Below are positions 1 to 6,795 of a DNA stretch of 11,841 bases, one piece after another. The first letter of the stretch is position 1, and each line of letters begins with the position of its first letter. Under the pieces are notes generated by a model. The model saw only the letters and a program-made list of their open reading frames with translations, was not told the origin of the DNA and searched no databases. A program made the translations under genes and the position numbers. The stretch is taken from assembly GCA_002712305.1 (NCBI GenBank), contig PATE01000058.1, positions 19,527 through 31,367 on the forward strand, written 5' to 3'. Origin of the DNA: Gemmatimonadota bacterium. GTDB taxonomy: Bacteria; Latescibacterota; UBA2968; UBA8231.

Positions 1-168
1 AACGGCGAAAGTGCCAGCGTAGTGGGTGGAGTGGCCCTGGTCAATCAGCCACTTGTATACGCGCCCAACGCTCTTCGGTTCGTGGAGACGGCCATGCTAC
101 GCCGAGGCGTTCTGGCTACAGCGTCGTGGACAGAAACCCTCCATCGACGCGCAGATCAGCGCCGGTGA
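1..168 (+). CDS. Possible 3' end of a gene entering from the left (uncertain)
   Basis: Plus-strand frame 1 is open from the first base to a TGA at 166-168, giving 55 residues with a plausible protein-like composition (for example NQPLVYAPNALRFVETAMLR). It would be the C-terminus of a gene starting outside the window. Against it: its last 53 bases overlap, in the opposite direction, the end of the well-supported minus-strand SDR (116-916), and I recognise no family. The other frames of bases 1-115 show nothing better. This stretch may simply be intergenic. Confidence 0.2.
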   Translation, partial: NGESASVVGGVALVNQPLVYAPNALRFVETAMLRRGVLATASWTETLHRRADQRR

Positions 169-916
169 CAAAGGCGCTGGCACGGGACGCCAGAAACACA
201 CAGGCACCGGCGAGCTCTTCCGGGTAGCCGAAACGGCCCATGGGTGTCTGTGCGAGAATCTGGTGTCCTCGGGGCGTGGGTGTGCCATCTTCCTCAAACA
301 GCAGGCGGCGATTCTGCTCACCCGGAAAGAAACCGGGGGTGATCGAATTGACCCGCACTGTTGGTGCCCATTCGCGTGCCAGAAACTGAGTCAGATTGAT
401 CACCGCCGCCTTGGCCGCCGAGTAGGCCACGACCTTTGACAAGGGGATATGTCCGCTGATCGAGGCGATGTTGATGATGGACCCCGCTCCGGTTTCGATC
501 AGCCGCGGGCCAAAGACCTGACAGGGCAACAGAACTCCCGCCGAGAGATTGAGATCGAAACTCTGCGACCATGCATCCAGATCGATGCCCTCGAAGGGCA
601 GCTCATCGGTGATGGTCACCCTCGGGTCATTTCCTCCAGCCGCGTTGATGAGGATCATGGGCGCCCCAAGGGCCGAATCGATCTGTTCCTGTGCAGAGGC
701 GAGGGCACTTCGGTCTGTCGCATCACAGGCGACGAACAGCGCGTCACCGCCCGATGAGCCAATTGATTCGACGACCGCTTTGCCTCTTTCGGCACTGCGT
801 CCTACGACAGCGACAGAGGCTCCCGCGCCAGCCAGCCCACGCGCCATGGCACTCCCCAGCGCACCCGTACCTCCCACCACGACGGCGATCTGTCCATCCA
901 GCCTGAAGTTGCTCAT
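116..916 (-). CDS. SDR-family oxidoreductase, D-mannonate oxidoreductase (fructuronate reductase)-like
   Basis: A 266-residue classical short-chain dehydrogenase/reductase, predicted to be cytoplasmic and NAD(P)-dependent. Visible motifs are the nucleotide-binding glycine-rich turn VGGTGALG (residues 14-21), NAAG (91-94), and the catalytic tetrad Asn123, Ser152, Tyr165 and Lys169 (YSAAK). The insert AGGNDPRVT after NAAG and the C-terminal run PGFFPGEQNR...TPMGRFGYPEEL resemble the SDR group annotated as mannonate oxidoreductase/fructuronate reductase, which interconverts D-fructuronate and D-mannonate. Substrate is inferred from that resemblance only. An upstream in-frame ATG at 1006 exists, but the ATG at 916 fits the SDR N-terminus, is preceded by a strong GAGGGG ribosome-binding site about five bases away, and overlaps the DUF445 stop codon as ATGA. 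It is the last gene of the ddl-DUF445-SDR operon. Confidence 0.9.
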   Translation of the reverse strand: MSNFRLDGQIAVVVGGTGALGSAMARGLAGAGASVAVVGRSAERGKAVVESIGSSGGDALFVACDATDRSALASAQEQIDSALGAPMILINAAGGNDPRVTITDELPFEGIDLDAWSQSFDLNLSAGVLLPCQVFGPRLIETGAGSIINIASISGHIPLSKVVAYSAAKAAVINLTQFLAREWAPTVRVNSITPGFFPGEQNRRLLFEEDGTPTPRGHQILAQTPMGRFGYPEELAGACVFLASRASAFVTGADLRVDGGFLSTTL

Positions 917-1704
917 GGCACCCCCTCGATCCCGTAGGACACGGCCGCAGCCTTTGATGCCAGGCCGATCAGACCTCCAAAGACATTTCCCCAGACGATG
1001 AGCCAACCGAGATGTTTGCGCATGACCTTCTCCATCATGCGTTTCACCACCTCCGGTGTCAGTTCCTCCAGCTTGGTCTCGAGCAACTGATCGACCTGCG
1101 TGCGGAGCCGTGGGATGTCGAAGGCATCCTCTCGCATCCGTTCTTCGGCCACGGGCCCCAGGCGTTCGATCAAGCCTCCCATGAACTGCTGAATAAGGGG
1201 CTTCAGCATCTCCGTGCCCGCCATGCGCACCATCATGCCCGTGGGACCTTCCTTCAGCTTCTCGATCTCCGCCTCGATGGCCCGGCCCGCCTCCTCCGAC
1301 TCCAACAGCTCACGAAGCTTGCGGGTCAGTCCGCCACTTCCCCCGGTCATGCTGGACCCGTGTTCGTCGAAGAAGCGCTTTAGATAAGCTTCGTCGAAGA
1401 AGTGGGTCATGATCAGATCTTTGACGGTGACGCGGATCTCCCGGAAACGCGCCGAAACGACACCCGATCCATACAGGCCAGGGACGCGATCGAAGAGCAT
1501 CTTCACGGCGAGCCAGTTGGTGATGCCGCCGGCGAAGCCGAACACGCCCGCCGCCATGATCCAGGGGCCCAGATCGGCCAGCCACGGCGAGGGTTCGCCT
1601 AGCAGACGCATGACGACGGTGAGACCGAAGAGCAGGGTCAGCAGAGACAGGAGATTGCTGACGGACCCTTTGTGCCAAAAAGGCTGCGGGACGTCCTCGC
1701 TCAT
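913..1704 (-). CDS. DUF445 family membrane protein
   Basis: A 263-residue protein with the layout of the DUF445 (YheB/YjiN-like) family. There is an N-terminal hydrophobic segment at about 17-34, a second at about 46-62 running into the family signature GGITNWLAVKMLF (59-71), a long charged helical middle (about 85-228), and a C-terminal membrane segment HLGWLIVWGNVFGGLIGL (231-248). No enzymatic residues are evident and the family's biochemical role is not established; it is generally found in the cell envelope. The frame is open further upstream to 1824, but that part overlaps ddl coding sequence and reads as low-complexity shadow. The ATG at 1704 overlaps the ddl TGA (ATGA), which suggests translational coupling. 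The 3' end overlaps the SDR start in the same way. Confidence 0.9.
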   Translation of the reverse strand: MSEDVPQPFWHKGSVSNLLSLLTLLFGLTVVMRLLGEPSPWLADLGPWIMAAGVFGFAGGITNWLAVKMLFDRVPGLYGSGVVSARFREIRVTVKDLIMTHFFDEAYLKRFFDEHGSSMTGGSGGLTRKLRELLESEEAGRAIEAEIEKLKEGPTGMMVRMAGTEMLKPLIQQFMGGLIERLGPVAEERMREDAFDIPRLRTQVDQLLETKLEELTPEVVKRMMEKVMRKHLGWLIVWGNVFGGLIGLASKAAAVSYGIEGVP

Positions 1705-2819
1705 GCGTCGCCCGCTTCGATGCCACGGTCGGTACTTGTATCCTGCATATCGGTGTGACGCTCGATGGCCAACCCAATCAACCGGTCGATGAGCTCGCCA
1801 TAAGAAACACCGCTGGCGTCCCACAGCTTCGGATACATGCTAATGGGTGTGAAACCGGGCAGTGTGTTGATCTCGTTGATGTAGATCACTGACTCGTCCT
1901 GTTCACCCACGAAGAAGTCGACCCGCGACAGACCCGCCGCGTCCACGGCGAGGAACGCGTCGCACGCCATCCGCTCGAGTCGTTTCGTCGTCTCGGGACT
2001 CACCCGCGCCGGGATCACCAGCTGTGAGTTGTCGTCGATGTATTTCGCCTCGTAGTCGTAGAACTCATTGCCGGGCACGATCTCGCCGAGCAGTGCCACT
2101 TCGGGATCGTCATTGCCAAGCACTGCCGCCTCCACCTCGCGGCAGTCGACGGCAAAGGCCTCGACGATGAGCTTGCGATCGTAGCGCGCCGCTTCCTCCA
2201 GCCCCTGCGTAAGTCCAGCCCGATCGTGCGCCTTCGTAATGCCCACCGATGACCCGAGGTTGGCGGGCTTGATGAAGACCGGGTAGTCGAAGGCGGTTTC
2301 AAGGTCAGCGAGCACCTCATCCCGAGCGGCACGCCAGCGGTTGCGCATCACACAGCGAAAGTCGACCTGCGGCAGACCCGTATCGCGGAATACCCGCTTC
2401 ATCATGTCCTTGTCCATGCTCACCGCCGAGCCGAGCACACCCGAGCCGACACAGGCTACGCCGGCCAGCGCCAGCAGGCCCTGCACAGTACCATCTTCAC
2501 CAAAGGGTCCGTGCAGAATGGGCAGAATCACATCGAGACCGCCACCGATATCGCTGCCATCGCCAGCGATCAGTTCGCCGGATCCAGCATAGTCTAGGCG
2601 GACCGGCATGAGATCGTCTGCCACGACCTGTGCCGAACCGAGCAGTTTCTGCGCATCGCCGGCAGACAACCATTGGCCGTCCCGATCGATGCCGATCATG
2701 GTGACTTCGTACTTGTCGCGATCGATCGCCGCCAGGACGGAGCGCGCCGAGGTGACGGAGACCTCATGTTCCGCCGAACGCCCCCCGAAGAGAACGCCGA
2801 CGCGGATCTTGTCGGGCAT
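1701..2819 (-). CDS. ddl: D-alanine--D-alanine ligase
   Basis: A 372-residue cytoplasmic ATP-grasp ligase that joins two D-alanines with ATP to make the D-Ala-D-Ala dipeptide for peptidoglycan precursors. Signatures in order: GVLFGGRSAEHEVSV at the N-terminus (8-22), HGPFGEDG (103-110), the ATP-grasp loop KPANLGSSVG (184-193), omega loop FYDYEAKY (253-260), RVDFF with metal ligand Asp301, and NEINTLPGFT (315-324). The NTLPGF form and the length are of the DdlA type. The Tyr ending EAKY is the position that is Phe in D-Ala-D-Lac ligases, so an ordinary D-Ala-D-Ala product is expected. I chose the ATG at 2819 because family homology starts at MPDKIRVGVLFGG; the frame is open to an ATG at 2921, but that extension is not conserved-looking. 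First gene of a three-gene operon, not a dcw cluster. Confidence 0.95.
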   Translation of the reverse strand: MPDKIRVGVLFGGRSAEHEVSVTSARSVLAAIDRDKYEVTMIGIDRDGQWLSAGDAQKLLGSAQVVADDLMPVRLDYAGSGELIAGDGSDIGGGLDVILPILHGPFGEDGTVQGLLALAGVACVGSGVLGSAVSMDKDMMKRVFRDTGLPQVDFRCVMRNRWRAARDEVLADLETAFDYPVFIKPANLGSSVGITKAHDRAGLTQGLEEAARYDRKLIVEAFAVDCREVEAAVLGNDDPEVALLGEIVPGNEFYDYEAKYIDDNSQLVIPARVSPETTKRLERMACDAFLAVDAAGLSRVDFFVGEQDESVIYINEINTLPGFTPISMYPKLWDASGVSYGELIDRLIGLAIERHTDMQDTSTDRGIEAGDA

Positions 2820-3001
2820 AAACCGGCCTGCTGTAGAGATGGATGGTTGACCTAATATAGGGAGCGGGTCCATGGGCATAGGGCCAGATCGCCTGTCTGG
2901 CGCAGAGGGAACCCCTTGCATCGACGCACGGAAGTCGCGAACGTGCGCCGTCTACTGGCACATCTGAACAACACCGATCGTTCTGACGGGGAGTCGATCT
3001 C
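2820..3001. promoter_or_regulatory. Divergent intergenic region between ddl operon and SDR-cyclase operon
   Basis: This 182-base gap separates divergently transcribed units and must carry both promoters. On the plus strand GGGGAG at 2988-2993 lies eight bases before the SDR ATG at 3002, a good ribosome-binding site. On the minus strand CAGG lies about eight bases before the ddl ATG, and an AT-rich TATATT lies about 40 bases upstream of it as a weak candidate -10. I see no convincing -35 box, operator or riboswitch. Confidence 0.4.
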
Positions 3002-3835
3002 ATGAACAACGATGAAGCTGCTTCTGCTCTGAACGGCAAGGTCGCCATCGTCACCGGCGCCGCGCAGGGTCTCGGCCTGAGCATCGCGGAGCTGCTCGCG
3101 CGACGTGGTGCGGCGGTGACCATCGCCGACATCCAACAGGAAAAGGCCACCACCTCAGCCAGTGATCTCCGGCAAAAAGGGCTGAGCGTCGATGCGGCCC
3201 GGCTCGACGTCGCCGACAGCGAGCAGGTGAACGACGTTTTCGATGGCGTCGCCGAGACCAGCGGCGGTCTGGATATCCTTGTCACCAGTGCCGGTGTTGC
3301 CCAGAAGGTCACACCCGTCGTCGACCTCGATGACGACGAGTGGCGTCACGTTCTGCAGATCACCCTGACGGGCGCGTTCTACTGCTGCCGCGCCGCCAGC
3401 CGCATCATGGAGCGCCAGGAGCGCGGATCCATTGTGAATCTCGCCTCCATCAATGGTCAGAACCCTGCCGCTCTCATGGCGGCCTACAACGTGGCTAAGG
3501 CAGGGGTCATCAACCTCACACAGACAATGGCCCTCGAATTAGCTGCCTACGGTGTTCGTGTGAACGCCGTGTGTCCTGGACCTGTGTACACCGACTTCAA
3601 TCGCACCGTCATGGCCCAGCGCTGTGAATCACTTGGCATCACCGAACCAGAGATGATCGAGAGGGTGCGCAACGCCATCCCCCTCGGACGCTGGGGAGAA
3701 CCCATCGACATTGCGGGGGCCGTCGCCTTCCTGTGCGGTCCGGACTCCAGCTGGATGACCGGTGAGATTGTACGTGTCAGTGGTGGGCTGGAAGGTGTAT
3801 CCGCAGCACCGCCCAAGCGGTCAACACCCAAATGA
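3002..3835 (+). CDS. SDR-family NAD(P)-dependent oxidoreductase
   Basis: A 277-residue classical short-chain dehydrogenase, FabG-like overall, cytoplasmic. It has the cofactor turn TGAAQGLG (18-25), Asp42 after the second strand (ADIQQEK, suggesting NAD rather than NADP), catalytic Ser149 (NLASING) and YNVAK with Tyr162 and Lys166, followed by the CPGPVYTDF cofactor-closing segment and the GRWGEP...MTGEIVRVSGG C-terminus. Two usual motifs are altered: NNAG is TSAG (95-98), and the tetrad Asn in the usual VNLTG segment is Thr121 (ITLTG). Core catalytic Ser/Tyr/Lys remain, so activity is still expected. The start has a good ribosome-binding site at 2988-2993. The substrate is unknown; the downstream cyclase/hydrolase 27 bases away suggests a shared pathway, perhaps of a sugar or lactone. 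Confidence 0.9.
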   Translation: MNNDEAASALNGKVAIVTGAAQGLGLSIAELLARRGAAVTIADIQQEKATTSASDLRQKGLSVDAARLDVADSEQVNDVFDGVAETSGGLDILVTSAGVAQKVTPVVDLDDDEWRHVLQITLTGAFYCCRAASRIMERQERGSIVNLASINGQNPAALMAAYNVAKAGVINLTQTMALELAAYGVRVNAVCPGPVYTDFNRTVMAQRCESLGITEPEMIERVRNAIPLGRWGEPIDIAGAVAFLCGPDSSWMTGEIVRVSGGLEGVSAAPPKRSTPK

Positions 3836-3862
3836 CCGAAACCCTCGAGAATCGAGACTGAC

Positions 3863-4477
3863 ATGCCGGACTGGATCGATATCACACGACGACTCCAGGA
3901 TTCCATGGTCTGCTGGCCCGGGCGAGGTCCTATCGACGTCAGCTGGGAGAAGAGTGTAGCTACCGGTCACCACTGCAACGTGTCCCAATGGCGAGCGAAC
4001 CCTCATACGGGAACTCACATCGATGCCCCAAAGCATTTCTTCGACGACGGCGCCACGATCGACCAGGCTCCGCTGGACACGTTGGTTGGATCCTGCTGCG
4101 TCGTGGACCATCAAGACAAGATCCTCGACGGCGATGCCATCGATCCCTACCGGGGCGTTCAGCGACTGCTACTTCGCTCCAATCACTCGGGCGCGGCAGA
4201 GGACGGCGTGTATCCACCGCACGGTCCTCTTCTCACAGCGGAGGCGGCCGCGATCCTCGTCGAATCTGGCCTGCTGCTGGTCGGTACGGATCGACTCAGT
4301 GTCGATGGGTCGGATAGTACAGATTACACCTTACACCGACTCTTTCTCTCAGCATCCTGCTTCATCATGGAAGGGCTGGACCTTGGCGGCGTGACCCCGG
4401 GCGATCATGAGTTGATCGCCCTGCCCCTGAAGGTGGTCGGCGCCGAAGCCAGTCCCGCCCGCGTGCTGGTTTCGTGA
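3863..4477 (+). CDS. Cyclase family protein (kynurenine formamidase-like metal hydrolase)
   Basis: A 204-residue member of the cyclase/kynurenine formamidase superfamily (PF04199). The metal-binding signature HTGTHIDAPKH is intact, with His48, His52, Asp54 and His58. Further family marks are the GTD turn (141-143), His158 and Glu170 in the FIMEGLDLGGV segment, and the final P-L-K-V-x-G-A-E-A-S-P-A-R run typical of the family's C-terminus. Members hydrolyse amide, ester or lactone bonds with a divalent metal. Kynurenine formamidase itself is possible, but no tryptophan-degradation neighbours are present, so a role in processing the product of the upstream SDR is an inference from position. The ATG at 3863 starts right at the family N-terminus (WIDITRRL). 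It is 27 bases after the SDR stop and probably co-transcribed. Confidence 0.9.
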   Translation: MPDWIDITRRLQDSMVCWPGRGPIDVSWEKSVATGHHCNVSQWRANPHTGTHIDAPKHFFDDGATIDQAPLDTLVGSCCVVDHQDKILDGDAIDPYRGVQRLLLRSNHSGAAEDGVYPPHGPLLTAEAAAILVESGLLLVGTDRLSVDGSDSTDYTLHRLFLSASCFIMEGLDLGGVTPGDHELIALPLKVVGAEASPARVLVS

Positions 4478-4693
4478 CTGACCGCGCATCGGTGATGCCA
4501 CGAGGGATAGGTAGACATGGAACGACGTGAGTTTTTCAAAGGCTTCGCAGCCAGCCTGGCTGCCGTGTATTCGCTGCCTCAGATCGCACAGGCGTTGAGT
4601 GGATATCTACAGGAACTGGCCGATGATTTGGCCGCTGCTACCGATCCGGCTGCCTACTGGGCGCGAGTTAGTGAAGAATTCCTCCTGTCGTCA

Positions 4694-4697
4694 GGGG
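4694..4697 (+). other. Frameshift site at GGGG homopolymer
   Basis: Upstream of this run the aminotransferase homology is in the frame of the ATG at 4517 (ending EEFLLSS). Downstream it is in the frame one base later (RIHFNCGSIGATPR). Removing one G restores the continuous family sequence SSGRIHFNCGSIGATPRAIV. It may be a true indel mutation or a sequencing/assembly indel in a homopolymer. Confidence 0.65.
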
Positions 4698-4769
4698 CGG
4701 ATTCACTTCAACTGCGGCAGTATCGGCGCCACGCCTCGGGCGATCGTCGAGGCTCACAAGGCCTATATC

Positions 4770-5167
4770 GATCGGCCGAAGGCACGGAGCTGGCAGATGC
4801 ACAGCAATTCTACTCACGGGCAGCGCTGTTCGTCGGTCGTCTCCCGTCCCGCTACGGGGCTTTGGCCGTGACGTGCGAGAAACTCGCTGGCGGATTCGAT
4901 ACCTATCGAGAACTTCTGCGACATATGGCGGCCAACCACCTTGGACTCCTGCCACGACTGTCGATGGGGGAGACATTTCATCTGGAACGTCGGGCCCACG
5001 AAGAAGCCCTGCCGCGAATTGAGGAATTCGCCCTCGACCAGATGCTCGATGCCTACAACGAGTGGCGAGCGGAGCCCAACGAAACGACGCGTGAGCGGTT
5101 CTTTACCCACAGTGACACCTACTCGCAGCTGCGACCAGGTGTGGATACGCGCTATATGGTGAACTAG
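4770..5167 (+). pseudogene. Unidentified C-terminal protein fragment
   Basis: From about 4770 the frame begun at 4517 stays open to TAG at 5165-5167 with a believable, largely helical composition. It includes KLAGGFDTYRELLRHM, MGETFHLERRAHEEALPRIE and a closing HSDTYSQLRPGVDTRYMVN, while the two other plus-strand frames hit stops or are arginine-rich. It does not match the C-terminal half of class V aminotransferases that I know, so it is probably the 3' end of a different gene whose 5' part was lost when it was joined to the aminotransferase remnant. A start at ATG 4925 is possible if a short protein is made. I do not recognise the family. Confidence 0.4.
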
Positions 5168-5221
5168 GGGGCGAGCGGGCAAGCCGTCATAGCCACAGTG
5201 AGGTTGGACGGCGATGCCCTA

Positions 5222-5237
5222 CAGGCTGTTCAGCCTG
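5222..5237. terminator. Small inverted repeat between convergent genes
   Basis: CAGGCTG and CAGCCTG form a 7-base inverted repeat separated by two bases, at the convergent junction between the 4517-5167 locus and the small membrane protein, overlapping the latter's last codons and stop. It could act as a hairpin terminator for either direction, but there is no T-tract and the loop is very tight, so support is weak. Confidence 0.25.
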
Positions 5238-5442
5238 GTGGGAGACGATACTGTAGGAATGCAGCAAGCAGACCCATCAAGATCGTCGTATAACCCATGG
5301 TGACGACCATCGAGTGACGGATCTCACCACGCAGGTCTCGTATGTCCTGCTTGACGTCCTGCAAGTCCTCCCTCACGAAAGACATCGCCCAGTGGAGGTC
5401 GTTATGCGCGGGGTGCTCTGATTTCATTGGTGTGTCGGCCAT
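5230..5442 (-). CDS. Small coiled-coil, single-TM membrane protein
   Basis: A 70-residue protein, starting at the ATG at 5442, which is preceded by a purine-rich GAGGGGGG ribosome-binding site. An earlier in-frame ATG (5511) would add 23 residues but lacks such a site. Residues about 18-46 form a charged amphipathic helix (REDLQDVKQDIRDLRGEIRH) with heptad-like spacing, and residues about 46-65 form one membrane segment (MVVTMGYTTILMGLLAAFLQ) ending in YRLPPG. This layout, a short helix plus a C-terminal TM anchor, is common in small hypothetical proteins related to DUF1640-type coiled-coil membrane proteins. No function can be assigned. It is a single gene, convergent with the damaged locus and divergent from the dehydratase operon. 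Confidence 0.65.
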   Translation of the reverse strand: MADTPMKSEHPAHNDLHWAMSFVREDLQDVKQDIRDLRGEIRHSMVVTMGYTTILMGLLAAFLQYRLPPG

Positions 5443-5487
5443 GGGGTCCCCCCTCAGGGTAGGATTCGCAGGCGGGGAAACCAACAC

Positions 5488-5547
5488 TTGCACACTAAGC
5501 CTCAGACTCACGATAATGCCTCCCTGAAACGTCCGTCTATCCAGACG
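5488..5547 (+). promoter_or_regulatory. Candidate promoter and leader hairpin of the dehydratase-GH32 operon
   Basis: TTGCAC (5488-5493) and GATAAT (5512-5517) are separated by 18 bases and resemble a sigma-70 promoter, with a good -10 and a weak -35. Transcription would start near 5524, leaving a leader of about 64 bases. In the leader, CGTCT (5534-5538) and AGACG (5543-5547) form a small inverted repeat, and an imperfect palindrome CTCATGATCGTGAG (5569-5582) lies just before the GTG start. Any regulatory role is speculation. Confidence 0.3.
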
Positions 5548-5587
5548 AGCCGTCAGGACGGGTACCCACTCATGATCGTGAGCAACC

Positions 5588-6790
5588 GTGAAACTCGATG
5601 CCTACGAAGTCCTCCACTGTGACGCCGGTTGGCGCAAGTTTTCCTTCCTCAAGCTGATCGCCGACGACGGCACGACGGGGATCGCCGAATACAACGAGTC
5701 CTATGGAAGCCCGGGACTCACCGGCGTCCTTGAAAGCATGTTGGGCTGGGTGATGGGTCGTGACGCCATGCGCACCGAGCGCATGTCTGCCGAACTCTAT
5801 GCCCGCAGTCGCCAGGCACAGGGAGGCATCGCCCAACAGGCCATCGCTGCCATTGAGAATGCCCTTCTTGAGTTGAAGGCTCGCAAGTTGGGCGTGCCGT
5901 GTTACGAATTGCTCGGCGGCGCCGTGCGCGACGAACTCGAACTCTACTGGTCCCACTGCGGCAGCTATCGCATGCCGAAGACGGCCCATCTGATGGGGAA
6001 GCCGCCTGTCGAAAATCTCGACGACCTGGTAAGCCTCGGTCGCGAGGTGGCCGAACACGGCTTCGACACGCTGAAGACGAACATCTTCCTCTTCGAGCCC
6101 GAGTTCCACATGCATCAGCCTGGATTCGCACGGTCCGAAGGCTGGCCAGAGCTGAACCCATCACCAGCGGTCATCACAGCGATGCGTGATCAGATCGCGG
6201 CGCTGCGAGAGGGTGCCGGGCCAGACATGCAGATCCTGCTGGATCTCAACTTCAACTATCGCACCGAAGGGTTTCTCACCGTCACGCGCGCCCTCGATGA
6301 TCTGGGCCTGGCCTGGTATGAGATCGACATCTACGATCCAGAGGCGCTGCGACGGATCCGCGACAGTGTGCAGACACCTATCGCGTCGTGCGAATCGCTG
6401 TTCGGTCTGCGCGGCTTCAGACCCTTCTTCGAAGCGCAGGCCATGGACGTGGCCATCGTCGACGTGCCGTGGAATGGCATCTGGACCTCACGCAAGATCG
6501 CAGGTCTGGCCGAGGCCCACGAGATCAACGTGGCACCGCACAATTTTTACGGGCACCTGTCGACGATGATGAGTGCCCATTTCTGCGCCAGTCTGCCAAA
6601 CTTCCGCATCATGGAGATCGATATCGACGACGTGCCCTGGAAGGATGACCTGGTGACCAACGCGCCCGTCATCGTCGATGGCAGGATGCAGGTTCCCGAT
6701 GGCGTTGGTTGGGGCACCGACCTGAACGAAGAGGCAATTCGAGCCCATCCGCCGGCCGATCCTCAGCGTCACGACAAGGGCATGGGCTGA
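5588..6790 (+). CDS. Mandelate racemase/muconate lactonizing enzyme family protein (probable sugar-acid dehydratase)
   Basis: A 400-residue enolase-superfamily enzyme with the N-terminal capping domain (1 to about 125) and the beta/alpha barrel. Active-site elements can be followed: Lys163 on strand two (LKTN), metal ligands Asp219 (LLDLNFN), Glu245 (WYEID) and Glu269 (SCES), the Asp292 (VDVPWNG) and His318 (APHNFYGH) dyad, and Glu343 (MEIDIDD). This His/Asp-dyad arrangement is that of the mandelate racemase subgroup, whose members mostly dehydrate aldonic or aldaric acids to 2-keto-3-deoxy acids. The KxK motif is K-T-N, so the second base Lys is Asn165. Residues about 166-192 form an extended loop after strand two. 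The start is GTG at 5588, immediately at the family N-terminus (KLDAYEVL); the ribosome-binding site is weak. It is five bases upstream of the GH32-like gene, so one operon. Confidence 0.9.
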   Translation: MKLDAYEVLHCDAGWRKFSFLKLIADDGTTGIAEYNESYGSPGLTGVLESMLGWVMGRDAMRTERMSAELYARSRQAQGGIAQQAIAAIENALLELKARKLGVPCYELLGGAVRDELELYWSHCGSYRMPKTAHLMGKPPVENLDDLVSLGREVAEHGFDTLKTNIFLFEPEFHMHQPGFARSEGWPELNPSPAVITAMRDQIAALREGAGPDMQILLDLNFNYRTEGFLTVTRALDDLGLAWYEIDIYDPEALRRIRDSVQTPIASCESLFGLRGFRPFFEAQAMDVAIVDVPWNGIWTSRKIAGLAEAHEINVAPHNFYGHLSTMMSAHFCASLPNFRIMEIDIDDVPWKDDLVTNAPVIVDGRMQVPDGVGWGTDLNEEAIRAHPPADPQRHDKGMG

Positions 6791-6795
6791 TAGAC

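Larger units (their letters stand above)
4517..5167 (+). pseudogene. Broken class V aminotransferase (isopenicillin-N-epimerase-like) joined to an unidentified fragment
   Basis: The frame opening at 4517 (ribosome-binding site GAGGG at 4502-4506) encodes a twin-arginine signal (ERREFFKGFAASLAAV) and DPAAYWARVSEEFLLSS, the start of Tat-exported class V aminotransferases of the isopenicillin N epimerase type. After about 4693 this frame becomes arginine-rich nonsense, while the next frame gives GRIHFNCGSIGATPRAIVEAH, the conserved continuation of that family. A single extra base in the GGGG run at 4694-4697 explains this. The homology stops near 4765: the PLP-lysine region and the rest of the roughly 400-residue enzyme are absent. 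The original frame then stays open to 5167 with plausible sequence of unknown origin. An automatic call would be a 216-residue hypothetical protein; I read it as a truncated, frameshifted remnant, or an assembly error. Confidence 0.7.

Noticed and set aside
917-1006. Longer N-terminus of the first SDR
   Set aside because: It overlaps DUF445 coding sequence including its conserved C-terminal membrane segment, and the SDR fold starts at 916 behind a strong ribosome-binding site.
3844-3856. Inverted repeat CTCGA-GAA-TCGAG between the SDR and the cyclase
   Set aside because: Five-base arms with a three-base loop inside a 27-base gap of an apparent operon; too weak to call a terminator or operator.
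3960-4394. Several open frames on both strands over the cyclase gene
   Set aside because: They have skewed arginine/serine composition and lie over a gene with intact metal-binding motifs; they are shadows.
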